This document shows positions 1-8,095 of a DNA stretch of 8,095 nucleotides, one piece after another (position 1 is the stretch's first letter; each line of letters begins with the position of its first letter). Source of the DNA: Sphingomonadales bacterium (GTDB lineage Bacteria > Pseudomonadota > Alphaproteobacteria > Sphingomonadales > Sphingomonadaceae); the NCBI GenBank assembly GCA_027486275.1, contig JAIXPM010000384.1:1-8095 (forward strand), read 5' to 3'. The notes beneath the pieces are model-generated. The model searched no databases. It had not been told where the DNA came from and saw nothing but the letters and a program-made list of their open reading frames with translations. The translations under genes were made by a program, and so were the position numbers.

Positions 1-7
1 CAAAACT

Positions 8-14
8 GGGGAGG
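8..14 (+). promoter_or_regulatory. Strong Shine-Dalgarno site for the methyltransferase
   Basis: GGGGAGG lies seven bases before the ATG at 22. It is the best-placed ribosome binding site in the window and fixes the start that includes the signal peptide. Confidence 0.7.
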
Positions 15-21
15 ACTGACA

Positions 22-753
22 ATGAAGCGCCTGATGGGATTGGCCGGGATGGCCGTGCTGCTGGTGGCCGCCGCGCCGGCGGACCTGCTGAACGCGCCGG
101 GCCGGCCCGACGCCATGGTGGCGCTGGATGTAGGCCGCAAACCGGCCGAGGTGCTTGCGCAGAGTCTGATCAAGCCGGGCGCGCGGGTGATGGATGTGAT
201 GGCGGGCCAGGGCTATTACACCGAGCTCTTGGCGCGCCATGTTGGCCCCAAAGGCCGGGTGATCGCCATCGAGCCGGTGAACTACATGGAGGATCCCAAG
301 ACAGCGGAGGCCTGGGCCGCATTGCAGAAGCGCAACAGGAACGTGGACCTGGTTGTGGGCGCGCCGGGCGAAGCCGCCATGCCGGACAAGCTCGATGCCG
401 CCTTCTATCACCTGACCTATCATGATCTTTATTGGCAGAGCGAGAAGTTCAAATATCCGCGCACCGATGTCGATGCCTACAACGCCCGACTGTTCCAGGC
501 GCTGAAGCCCGGCGGCGTGGTGCTGATCATCGATCATTATGGTGTGCCCGGCATGGACAGCCGCGCCCAGGCCGACAAGACTCACCGCATCGACGCCGAC
601 GTGGTGAAGGCCGACATGGTCCGTGCCGGCTTTCGCTTCGCCGGCAGCGTGCCGATCCTGGAAATGGCGGGCGATGATCCCGCCAAGCTGGTGTTTGATC
701 CCAGCCTGCGCGGCAAGACCAGCCGCTTCTACTATCGCTTCGTGAAACCCTGA
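22..753 (+). CDS. Probable exported class I SAM-dependent methyltransferase
   Basis: A 243-residue protein with a Rossmann-type methyltransferase core. The SAM-binding motif I is VMDVMAGQGYYTELLA (about residues 56-71). An acidic motif II follows at IAIEP (81-85), and a post-motif strand at LKPGGVVLIIDH (161-172). It resembles the predicted methyltransferases grouped as COG4798, which share the YHDLYW-type segment (133-138) and a late THRID segment (187-191). The substrate is unknown. The N-terminus has a short basic start (MKR), a hydrophobic run (about 5-18) and a possible signal peptidase site after Ala-Pro-Ala (18-20), so export to the periplasm is predicted, which is odd for a SAM-dependent enzyme. 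The ATG start is supported by a strong GGGGAGG ribosome binding site at 8-14, seven bases upstream. A TGA at 17-19 could be the end of an upstream gene, but too little is visible to tell. The next gene starts 18 bases after the stop, so the two are probably co-transcribed. Methyltransferase fold confident; export and substrate uncertain. Confidence 0.85.
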   Translation: MKRLMGLAGMAVLLVAAAPADLLNAPGRPDAMVALDVGRKPAEVLAQSLIKPGARVMDVMAGQGYYTELLARHVGPKGRVIAIEPVNYMEDPKTAEAWAALQKRNRNVDLVVGAPGEAAMPDKLDAAFYHLTYHDLYWQSEKFKYPRTDVDAYNARLFQALKPGGVVLIIDHYGVPGMDSRAQADKTHRIDADVVKADMVRAGFRFAGSVPILEMAGDDPAKLVFDPSLRGKTSRFYYRFVKP

Positions 754-771
754 CCGGACGGCCTTGAGCCC

Positions 772-1203
772 ATGGCTCTGAGCCGTGATCGCGATATCGA
801 ACGCCTGGCGCTGGCGATGATCGCCTGCACCTTGCCCAAGGCAGAATGGACCCATGAAGGCCATTTCGCCGCCGCGTTGTGGCTGCTGCGGCACCGGGCG
901 CATTTGGCGACGCCAGATGCAATGCGCAGGCTGATCATGCGCTACAACGATGCCACCACTACGCCGAACACGGACGCCAGCGGCTATCATCACAGTATCA
1001 CCATCGCCTCCCTGCGAGCGGCGGCGCATCAGCTGGGCCGCCATGCGCCCGATGAGCCGCTGCACGAAGTGCTGGCCGCACTGATGTCATCACCGCAGGG
1101 CCGATCAGACTGGTTGCTGGTGCATTGGAACCGCGACACGCTGTTCAGCCCGGCGGCGCGGCGAGACTGGGTGCCGCCTGATCGTGCACCTTTGCCGTTC
1201 TAG
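772..1203 (+). CDS. Uncharacterised conserved-looking 143-residue protein
   Basis: I do not recognise a named function. The protein is soluble, with no signal peptide or membrane segment, and looks mostly helical. Blocks that look conserved are WTHEGH (residues 26-31), a YND...TPNT stretch (58-67), GYHHSIT (71-77) and a C-terminal LFSPAARRDWVPPD segment (124-137). This pattern recalls a family of short hypothetical proteins seen in proteobacteria and some actinobacteria; that is memory, not a search. The clustered histidines (28, 31, 73, 74) could bind a metal or act in catalysis, but this is only inference. The ATG at 772 follows the methyltransferase stop by 18 bases, has only a weak ribosome binding site, and is probably translated from the same message. 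Codon usage is like the neighbours, and the long, motif-bearing frame argues for a real gene. An alternative start at the internal ATG of residue 16 would leave the conserved blocks intact. Confidence 0.75.
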   Translation: MALSRDRDIERLALAMIACTLPKAEWTHEGHFAAALWLLRHRAHLATPDAMRRLIMRYNDATTTPNTDASGYHHSITIASLRAAAHQLGRHAPDEPLHEVLAALMSSPQGRSDWLLVHWNRDTLFSPAARRDWVPPDRAPLPF

Positions 1204-1228
1204 CGCGGCCAACAACGAAAGCAGGTGC

Positions 1229-1263
1229 AGAGGCTCAGCCCCTGCCCGCCGGAGGCCTCTTTT
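1229..1263 (+). terminator. Probable Rho-independent terminator after the methyltransferase pair
   Basis: The 64-base gap between two converging genes contains AGAGGCTC (1229-1236) pairing with GAGGCCTCT (1252-1260). This gives an 8-bp stem with one bulged G and a 15-base C-rich loop, followed by TTTT (1260-1263). The T run lies on the plus-strand side, so it would mainly end transcripts coming from 772-1203. On the minus strand the stem is present but no T tract follows it. The T run is short, so strength is uncertain. Confidence 0.5.
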
Positions 1264-1267
1264 CCCT

Positions 1268-1654
1268 TCAGGACGCCGGCAGCGCCGCCGTTACCTCGAT
1301 CTCGATCTTCATCGCCGGATCGAGCAGATCGGCGAAGATCACCGTGCTGGCCGGCGGGTGAGCGCCGAAGGCGGCACGCAGTTGCGGCCAGCAGGGTTCG
1401 AAATCGGCGCGATCGGCCAGATAGTAGGTGACGCGCACGACATGGGCGAAATCGGTGCCCGCCGTTGCCAACGCGCGGCCGATGATGGTGAGGGCGTTGG
1501 CGCACTGGCTTTCGACGTCGACCGGCAATTCCCCCGTGTCCGGATTGCGGCCGACGGTACCTGAAACGAACACGAAGGGCGGCGCGACCACGGCGCGGCA
1601 ATAGCCCACCAGCACCTCCCACGGCGCGCCGCTGGCAATCCGGGTGATGGTCAT
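1268..1654 (-). CDS. RidA-family (YjgF/YER057c/UK114) protein lacking the active-site Arg
   Basis: A 128-residue protein of the expected size for the RidA fold, which forms trimers. Visible family features are FVSGTVG (29-35), the D/E-S-Q-C-x-N-A-L helix (47-55), RVTYYLAD (74-81) and a C-terminal KIEIEVTA (116-123). The N-terminal pattern SGAPWE...GYCRAV matches a RidA-like subgroup rather than canonical RidA. Canonical enzymes hydrolyse reactive 2-imino acids such as 2-aminoacrylate using an Arg in a P-A-R-S motif. Here the aligned segment is PAST, with Ser103 where the Arg should be, so imine deaminase activity should not be assumed. The frame is open upstream to 1810, but the ATG at 1654 gives the normal family N-terminus. 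That ATG sits one base after the TGA of the carboxypeptidase gene (TGACATG), with no clear ribosome binding site of its own, so translation is probably coupled. The true function is unknown. Confidence 0.88.
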   Translation of the reverse strand: MTITRIASGAPWEVLVGYCRAVVAPPFVFVSGTVGRNPDTGELPVDVESQCANALTIIGRALATAGTDFAHVVRVTYYLADRADFEPCWPQLRAAFGAHPPASTVIFADLLDPAMKIEIEVTAALPAS

Positions 1655-1655
1655 G

Positions 1656-2714
1656 TCAATTGCGGGAACGACCGCCGCCGCCGCTGCGTACGCTGGCCAG
1701 GGTGGCGCTGTTGACGCCGGCATCGCCCAGGGCGGTGATGGCGCTGGCCACGTCCACGGCCTGCACGGCGCGGGTGGGTTGCTCGACAGCGCCGTCCATG
1801 GCGGCGACATCGCCGGCCAGGCTGTCCATCACGGCATCGGGCAGATCATCGGGCTCGGCAAAGCGGCTGGCCACCGTGAAGGGGAGCCCGCGCTGGCGCG
1901 ATTCCAGCACATCGAAGCCGATGTTGAGCAGTTCCTGCATGTTGTTGTCACGCCCCAGCCGGCTGGGGCCGCCCAGCACCACGGCGATCAGGCGGCGTTC
2001 CCCGCGCACGGCCGAAGCCGCCAGGGTGAAGCCGGCGGCGTTGGTGAAACCGGTCTTGATGCCGTCAACGCCGGGCATGGTGCGCAGCAGATGGTTGTGA
2101 TTGGCCACCGCCATGCCGCGATATTGGTAATGTGCCTTGGAAAACAGCGGATACTGGGTGGGAAAATCGCGCAACATGGCGCGCGACAGCACGGCGATAT
2201 CGCGCGCTGTCGTGGTGTGATCGGCGTGGGGCAGGCCCGATGCGTTGTAGAAACGCGTATTCATCATGCCGAGCCGGCGGGCCGTCGCCGTCATCCGCTC
2301 GGCAAAAGCGGCTTCGCTGCCGCTGATATGTTCGGCCAGCGCGACCGAAATATCATTGGCGCTTTTTGTGGCGATCACGCCGAAGGCATCGCGCACGCTG
2401 ATCGTGGCGCCAACGCGCAGGCCCAGTTTCGATGGCGCCTGGCCCCAGGCGCGGCGCGAGATGCGGAGTTCGTCGTCCAGCTTCAGCCGGCCGGCGGCCA
2501 CTTCCTCGAACGCAACATAGAGTGTCATCACCTTGGTGATGGAAGCCGGATAACGGATTTCGTCGGCACGGCGGGCATACAGAACTTCGCCGGTGCTGTT
2601 GTCGATCAGGATGGCGGCATAGCGCGGCGCGGAATAAAGGCTGGCGGCAAAGGCAGATGGCGCCGCAAGCGCCAAAAGAGTCAGAAGTGTTCGTGCCAGA
2701 GCCTTGATCAGCAA
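1656..2714 (-). CDS. D-alanyl-D-alanine carboxypeptidase (PBP5/6-like, peptidase family S11)
   Basis: A 352-residue periplasmic penicillin-binding protein predicted to remove the terminal D-Ala from peptidoglycan stem peptides. It has a signal peptide with probable cleavage after Ala-Phe-Ala (21-23). The three active-site motifs are SITK (nucleophile Ser58, Lys61), SAN (118-120) and KTG (220-222), in the order and spacing of the S11 family. The serine peptidase domain ends near residue 270. Beyond it there is no recognisable PBP5 C-terminal beta domain or amphipathic membrane anchor; instead a roughly 75-residue Ala/Val/Asp-rich tail ends in a Gly/Arg run. The start is taken as TTG at 2714: an in-frame stop lies at 2742-2744, no upstream ATG exists, the signal peptide begins here, and AGGAGAGG lies ten bases upstream. 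The gene diverges from prfC and is followed by the RidA-like gene after one base. The closest functional analogues are DacA/DacC-type enzymes, but the tail prevents a firm symbol. Confidence 0.93.
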   Translation of the reverse strand: MLIKALARTLLTLLALAAPSAFAASLYSAPRYAAILIDNSTGEVLYARRADEIRYPASITKVMTLYVAFEEVAAGRLKLDDELRISRRAWGQAPSKLGLRVGATISVRDAFGVIATKSANDISVALAEHISGSEAAFAERMTATARRLGMMNTRFYNASGLPHADHTTTARDIAVLSRAMLRDFPTQYPLFSKAHYQYRGMAVANHNHLLRTMPGVDGIKTGFTNAAGFTLAASAVRGERRLIAVVLGGPSRLGRDNNMQELLNIGFDVLESRQRGLPFTVASRFAEPDDLPDAVMDSLAGDVAAMDGAVEQPTRAVQAVDVASAITALGDAGVNSATLASVRSGGGGRSRN

Positions 2715-2906
2715 AGCGAAGTTTCCTCTCCTGCCCAGAAATCAAGATTAACCTGATTGGCACAGGCAAGGGAAGGGGCGAATGACGGTGGCGCAGCGAC
2801 GCAGCCCCGGCCTGTCTCCCGATTGCAACAGATGGGCGCTGCCCTTGCCCTTTGGTCCTGCCCGTGCGATGCGCCGCGCGCCCAAACATTGCCGGCGACA
2901 CAGTTG
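2715..2906. promoter_or_regulatory. Divergent intergenic region between the carboxypeptidase and prfC
   Basis: These 192 bases separate two divergent genes, so promoters for both probably lie here (inference from layout). For the minus strand a weak sigma70-like pair can be drawn: TTCCCT (plus-strand 2769-2774) and TAATCT (2745-2750) with an 18-base spacer, giving a leader of about 25 bases. I see no convincing promoter pair for prfC. The prfC frame stays open back to a TTG at 2757, but that stretch codes for nothing resembling RF3. No riboswitch or RNA gene is evident. Confidence 0.35.
2725..2732 (-). promoter_or_regulatory. Shine-Dalgarno site that supports the TTG start of the carboxypeptidase
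   Basis: Read on the minus strand this is AGGAGAGG, ten bases before the TTG at 2714. Because the frame has no ATG between the upstream stop (2742-2744) and the signal peptide, this site decides in favour of the TTG initiation codon. Confidence 0.6.
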
Positions 2907-4498
<1,592 letters not shown>

Positions 4499-4499
<1 letters not shown>

Positions 4500-6478
4500 T
4501 GGCCGGCATTGCCGTCCGTCTTGGTACACTGTGGGGGCAGGTGCGCCCGTATCGCTGGTGGATCGCGGGCGGCATCGTTGGCCTGTTCGCGCTGCTGTTT
4601 ACCTGGCTGGTCGCCACCGCGCCGCTGGGCCGCGCGCTGGAGCCGGCCAAGCAGCCCAGCCTGATCATCACCGACATGAACGGCAAACCGATCGCGCGCC
4701 GCGGCGATTACAAGGAAGAGCCGGTGAAGATCGCCCAGCTGCCCGCGCACGTGCCGGCGGCCTTCATCGCCATCGAGGATCGCCGTTTCAAGGACCATAT
4801 GGGCGTTGATCCCATCGGCATTTTCCGGGCGCTGGTCACCAACGCGCAGGCCGGCGGCGTGCGCCAGGGCGGATCGACACTCACCCAGCAATTGGCGAAA
4901 ACCAGCTTCCTGTCTTCGGAACGGTCGATCAAGCGCAAACTGCAGGAGATCATCATCGCGCTGTATCTGGAGGCGCGGCTGAGCAAGGACGAGATCCTGC
5001 AGAATTATCTCAGCTCGGTCTATTTCGGTGACGGCGCGTACGGCATCCGAGCGGCGGCACGCACCTATTTCGACAAGGCACCCGAACAGCTGACGCTGGG
5101 TGAAGCGGCCTTGCTGGCGGGCCTGGTGCAGGCGCCGTCGCGGCTGGCGCCATCGCGCCACCTCAAACAGGCCAACGAACGCGCTGCGCAGGTGCTGGCG
5201 GCGATGGTGGATACCGGTGCGATCACCGCGGCGCAGGCCAAGGCGGCGCGCCCGGCCACCTATCGCCCCGGCCGCAAGAACCTGCCCACCGGCAGCTATT
5301 TTGCCGATTGGGTGCTGCCGCAGGCGCGCGAAGCGACCGAGGCCGATTATGGCGAGATTGTCGTCAAGACGACGCTCGATCCCAAGTTGCAGAAGATCGC
5401 CGAGGATATCATCAAGGACGGCCTCGCCCGTGCCGGCGGCCTGAATGTGAGCCAGGCGGCGCTGGTCGCCATGCGGCTGGATGGCCGCGTGGTCGCCATG
5501 GTTGGCGGCACCGATTACAAGGCCAGCAGCTTCAACCGCGCTACCCAGGCGCAGCGCCAGCCGGGTTCCTCGTTCAAGCTGTTTGTCTATCTGGCGGCGC
5601 TGGAAGCCGGCAAGAAGCCGGGCGACACCATTGTCGATGAACCCATCGAACTGTGCGAACCGGGCCAGCAGCCGGGTGAATGCTATGCGCCCAAGAACGA
5701 TGATCTGCGCTTCCGTGGCACCATCAGCCTTGCCACCGCCTTTGCCGCCAGTTCCAACATTGCCGCGGTAAAGCTGGCGCAGGAGGTGGGCGTTTCTGCC
5801 GTGGCCAAGCAGGTGAAGAAACTGGGCATCGAAGGCGGCGTGAGCATCTATCCGGCGATGGCGCTGGGCACGACCCCGATTCCGCTGATCGACATGACGC
5901 GCGCCTTTGCCGCCGTGGCGTCGGGCAAGGCCCCGGTGAAGGCCACCGGCCTGTGGCGGGCTGACCCTTGGCCGGAAAAAGTGACGCCGCCGGAAGAGAC
6001 CAAGGCCAGCTGGCCGGTGCGCGCCGACATGATGCAGCTGCTCTCATCGGTGGTGCGCAACGGCACCGGCAATGCGGCGCGCCTGCCGATGCCGGCCTGG
6101 GGCAAGACCGGCACCACGCAGAATCACCGCGATGCGCTGTTCATCGGCTTTGCCGGCGATCTGGTCGTGGGCATCTGGGTGGGCAATGACGACAATTCAC
6201 CGATGGCGGCCAGCATCGTGGGTGGCGGGCTGCCGGCGCGGATGTGGAAAGGCTTTATGCAACGCGCACTGCAGGCCGAAGGCCGGCTCGAGGTCGAGGC
6301 GGAAGTCGCCCCTGTGGAAGTCGATATGGAGGCGCTGGCCGCCGACATGGCAGGCATGACCGTCGACCTGAACGGGGAACCCAACAACCCGCCAGCGATC
6401 ATCGACATTCCTGACGAGAGCGTGACCGCGCCGCCACCGCCGCCGGAACCGCCGCAGGGCGCGCCTCAATCCTTGTAA
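4499..6478 (+). CDS. Class A penicillin-binding protein (bifunctional transglycosylase/transpeptidase, PBP1a-type)
   Basis: A 659-residue membrane-anchored enzyme that polymerises lipid II into glycan strands and cross-links them in the periplasm. A short cytoplasmic N-terminus precedes one membrane helix (about 21-41). The GT51 glycosyltransferase domain follows, with EDRRF (93-97; Glu93 the expected catalytic residue), GGSTLTQQLAK (124-134), RKLQE (146-150) and the KDEILQNYL segment (163-171). The transpeptidase domain has SSFK (nucleophile Ser357, Lys360), SSN (418-420) and KTGTT (536-540). The last 60 or so residues are acidic, then proline-rich, resembling a flexible tail. The ATG at 4499 overlaps the prfC stop (TGATG); an in-frame ATG at 4430 lies inside prfC and would put extra residues before the normal membrane anchor. 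The protein is shorter than E. coli PBP1a (850 residues) and appears to lack its inserted OB-like domain. The 3' end overlaps the convergent acyl-CoA synthetase gene by 13 bases. Class is certain; the exact mrcA/pbpC-type name is not. Confidence 0.95.
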
Positions 6479-8095
6479 AGTTTGTCCAGGCGTTCGCCAT
6501 AGACCTGTTTCAGCACATGGCGGCGGATCTTGAGTGACGGGGTCAGCTGCTGATTGTCGGTGCTGAACGCCTCATCGGCAATGATCACGCGGCGCACCTT
6601 CTCGATCACGCTCAACTTCTGGTTCACCCGGTCCACCGCTGCTTGCAGGGTGCGGACATATTCCGGCTCGTCCTTCAATTTGTGCAGATCGGCCGGCAAA
6701 CCCTTGTCGCGGGCAAAGGCCAGCGCCCATTCGGCTTCCGGCACCACCACGCCCACCAGATAGGGCCGGCGGTCACCATAGACCATGGCTTGGGCGATCT
6801 CGTCCTGCAGGGTGAGCATGCCTTCGACGCGCTGCGGCGCGACATTGTCGCCCTTGTCGTTGACGATGATGTCCTTCTTGCGATCGGTGATCACCAGATG
6901 GCCATCCTTGTCGAGATGGCCGATGTCGCCAGTGTAGAGCCAGCCGTCTTTCAGCGCCTTGTGGCTCTCGGCGTCGTTCATCCAGTAACCGTCCATCACC
7001 AGTTCGCCGCGCACGAGGATCTCGCCATCGCTGGCGATCTTCACCTCGACCTGGTCGAGCGGCGGGCCGACCGTATGCATCTTCAACTTGGCGCGCGGGC
7101 GGTTGCAGCTGACGACCGGGCCGGATTCGGTCTGGCCATAGCCTTGCAGGATCGGGATGCCGATGGCGGTGAAAAAGATGCCGACTTCGGGATTCAAGGG
7201 CGCGCCGCCGGCCACCATCGCCCGCAGCCGGCCACCGAATTTGGCGCGGATGGATTTGCGGATGGTGCGTTCCAGGGCCTGATCGATCAGCCTTTCGGCG
7301 AGGTTCAGGCTTTCGCCGCGGGCTTCCTTGCGGGCGATTGCCAGCGCCTGATTGAGCAGGGTGATCGCCAGCCCGCCCTGCTTTTCGATCTGCTTGGCGA
7401 TGCGCATGCGCAGCACTTCAAACAGGCGCGGCACCACCACCATGAAGGTGGGTCGCACTTCCTCGATGTTGCTCGCCAGCTTCTCCAGCCCTTCGGCATA
7501 GGCGATCTGGCCGCCCATCCCGATCGGCATATACTGCCCGGCGGTGTGCTCATAGCTGTGTGACAGTGGCAGGAAGGACAGGAACAACTCGCCGGGCACG
7601 TCGCCGGGGAAGAAGTCCTGTTCGATCACCGTGATGGCGCCGGCAATGTTGCGCATGATCGCGCCATGATGCTGGCGCACGCCGCGCGGCAAGCCGCCGG
7701 TGCCGCTGGTGTAGATGATGCAGGCCAGATCCTCGCGCTTCATGGTGGCGCGCGCCTTGAGGGCAGCGCGGTCTTCGTCCAGCAAGGGCGCGCGGCCCGC
7801 GATCAATTTGCTCCAGTCGTGGATGGCCAGGCCCTGCACGTCCTGCACCGGTTCCAGCGCAATGATGGTGCGGCAATTGTCGGTGGCCATGGCAGCAGGC
7901 AGCAGCGCCTTGGCCAGCTTCGGGCCCGATACCAGCGCCGCTTTTGCGCCGCTGTTGGTCAGAATATGGGTGTGATCGGCTTCAGTGTTGGTGATGTAGG
8001 CCGGCACGGTGATGGCGCCAGCGGCCATCACGGCGAGATCGGCCAGGCACCATTCCGGGCGGTTTTCCGAAACCAGCACCACCCGGTCACCCCGG
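6466..8095 (-). CDS. Long-chain acyl-CoA synthetase (AMP-forming), N-terminus outside the window
   Basis: Partial gene: the frame is open at the right edge, and its first visible residues RGDRVVLVSENRPEW are a typical internal segment of the family, so perhaps 50-60 residues are missing. It activates fatty acids to acyl-CoA through an acyl-adenylate. Counting from the GTG at 8082 as residue 1, adenylate-forming motifs are YTSGTGGLPRGV (124-135, the phosphate-binding loop), GYGQTESGP (314-322), GDIG (385-388; Asp386), TDRKKD (399-404; Arg401) and the near-C-terminal LTPSLKIRRHV (513-523), with Lys518 as the probable adenylation lysine. The arrangement fits COG1022 (FAA1-type) synthetases rather than acetyl-CoA synthetases. 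The phosphate loop has Arg where many relatives have Lys. The internal GTG at 8082 is not a credible start. The stop overlaps the end of the convergent PBP gene. Family confident; chain-length specificity cannot be read from sequence. Confidence 0.94.
   Translation of the reverse strand, partial: RGDRVVLVSENRPEWCLADLAVMAAGAITVPAYITNTEADHTHILTNSGAKAALVSGPKLAKALLPAAMATDNCRTIIALEPVQDVQGLAIHDWSKLIAGRAPLLDEDRAALKARATMKREDLACIIYTSGTGGLPRGVRQHHGAIMRNIAGAITVIEQDFFPGDVPGELFLSFLPLSHSYEHTAGQYMPIGMGGQIAYAEGLEKLASNIEEVRPTFMVVVPRLFEVLRMRIAKQIEKQGGLAITLLNQALAIARKEARGESLNLAERLIDQALERTIRKSIRAKFGGRLRAMVAGGAPLNPEVGIFFTAIGIPILQGYGQTESGPVVSCNRPRAKLKMHTVGPPLDQVEVKIASDGEILVRGELVMDGYWMNDAESHKALKDGWLYTGDIGHLDKDGHLVITDRKKDIIVNDKGDNVAPQRVEGMLTLQDEIAQAMVYGDRRPYLVGVVVPEAEWALAFARDKGLPADLHKLKDEPEYVRTLQAAVDRVNQKLSVIEKVRRVIIADEAFSTDNQQLTPSLKIRRHVLKQVYGERLDKLYKD

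Noticed and set aside
1655..1810. Upstream extension of the RidA-like frame to 1810
   Set aside because: The extra residues are Pro/Ala/Trp-rich, match nothing in the family and lie entirely within the carboxypeptidase gene.
1644..2756. A 370-codon plus-strand frame opposite the carboxypeptidase
   Set aside because: Low-complexity Gly/His/Ala-rich composition with no domain. The minus strand carries all three S11 motifs and a signal peptide.
2765..2849. Inverted repeat GGCAAGGG (2765-2772) and CCCTTGCC (2842-2849) in the divergent region
   Set aside because: Eight matching bases separated by 69 could easily arise by chance in GC-rich DNA, and neither arm extends. It could be an operator, but nothing else supports that.
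2757..2906. N-terminal extension of RF3 by 50 residues from TTG 2757
   Set aside because: RF3 begins shortly before the RRTFAIISHPDAGKTT segment; the extension has no similarity to RF3 and occupies the expected promoter region.
6418..6470. GCC/CCG triplet run near the end of the PBP gene as a possible repeat element
   Set aside because: It simply encodes the proline-rich tail of the PBP; no unit repeats exactly beyond the codon level.
6643..7563. A 306-codon plus-strand frame opposite the acyl-CoA synthetase
   Set aside because: Composition typical of an antisense shadow in GC-rich DNA; the minus strand has all adenylate-forming motifs.

Overview
The window is GC-rich chromosomal DNA with densely packed genes. 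It looks like an alphaproteobacterium, most plausibly a sphingomonad-type lineage. The lineage call is an inference from the overall G+C level and from the style of the class A PBP, acyl-CoA synthetase and RidA-like proteins; there is no rRNA or other phylogenetic marker to confirm it. I see no tRNA, rRNA, CRISPR array, insertion sequence, phage gene or clear sign of recent transfer.

Layout. (1) 22-1203, plus strand: a probable exported SAM-dependent methyltransferase, then after 18 bases a 143-residue protein of an uncharacterised family. The pair ends at a likely Rho-independent terminator (1229-1263). (2) 1268-2714, minus strand: a D-alanyl-D-alanine carboxypeptidase with a TTG start, followed after a single base by a RidA-family protein that lacks the family's usual active-site arginine. 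(3) 2715-2906: a divergent promoter region. (4) 2907-6478, plus strand: peptide chain release factor 3 (prfC), whose stop codon overlaps the start codon of a bifunctional class A penicillin-binding protein. (5) 6466-8095, minus strand: most of a long-chain acyl-CoA synthetase, running off the right edge; its last codons overlap the end of the PBP gene.

How the genes fit together. The carboxypeptidase trims the terminal D-Ala from peptidoglycan stem peptides, and the class A PBP polymerises and cross-links glycan strands. Cell-wall synthesis and remodelling genes therefore flank prfC on both sides. RF3 recycles class I release factors after translation termination. The acyl-CoA synthetase belongs to fatty-acid activation and has no obvious link to the others beyond position.

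I did not find a convincing undescribed system. The points most worth a second look are the Arg-less RidA protein tightly coupled to the carboxypeptidase, the uncharacterised 143-residue family, the apparently exported methyltransferase, and two unusual gene junctions (a stop/start overlap and a convergent 3' overlap).
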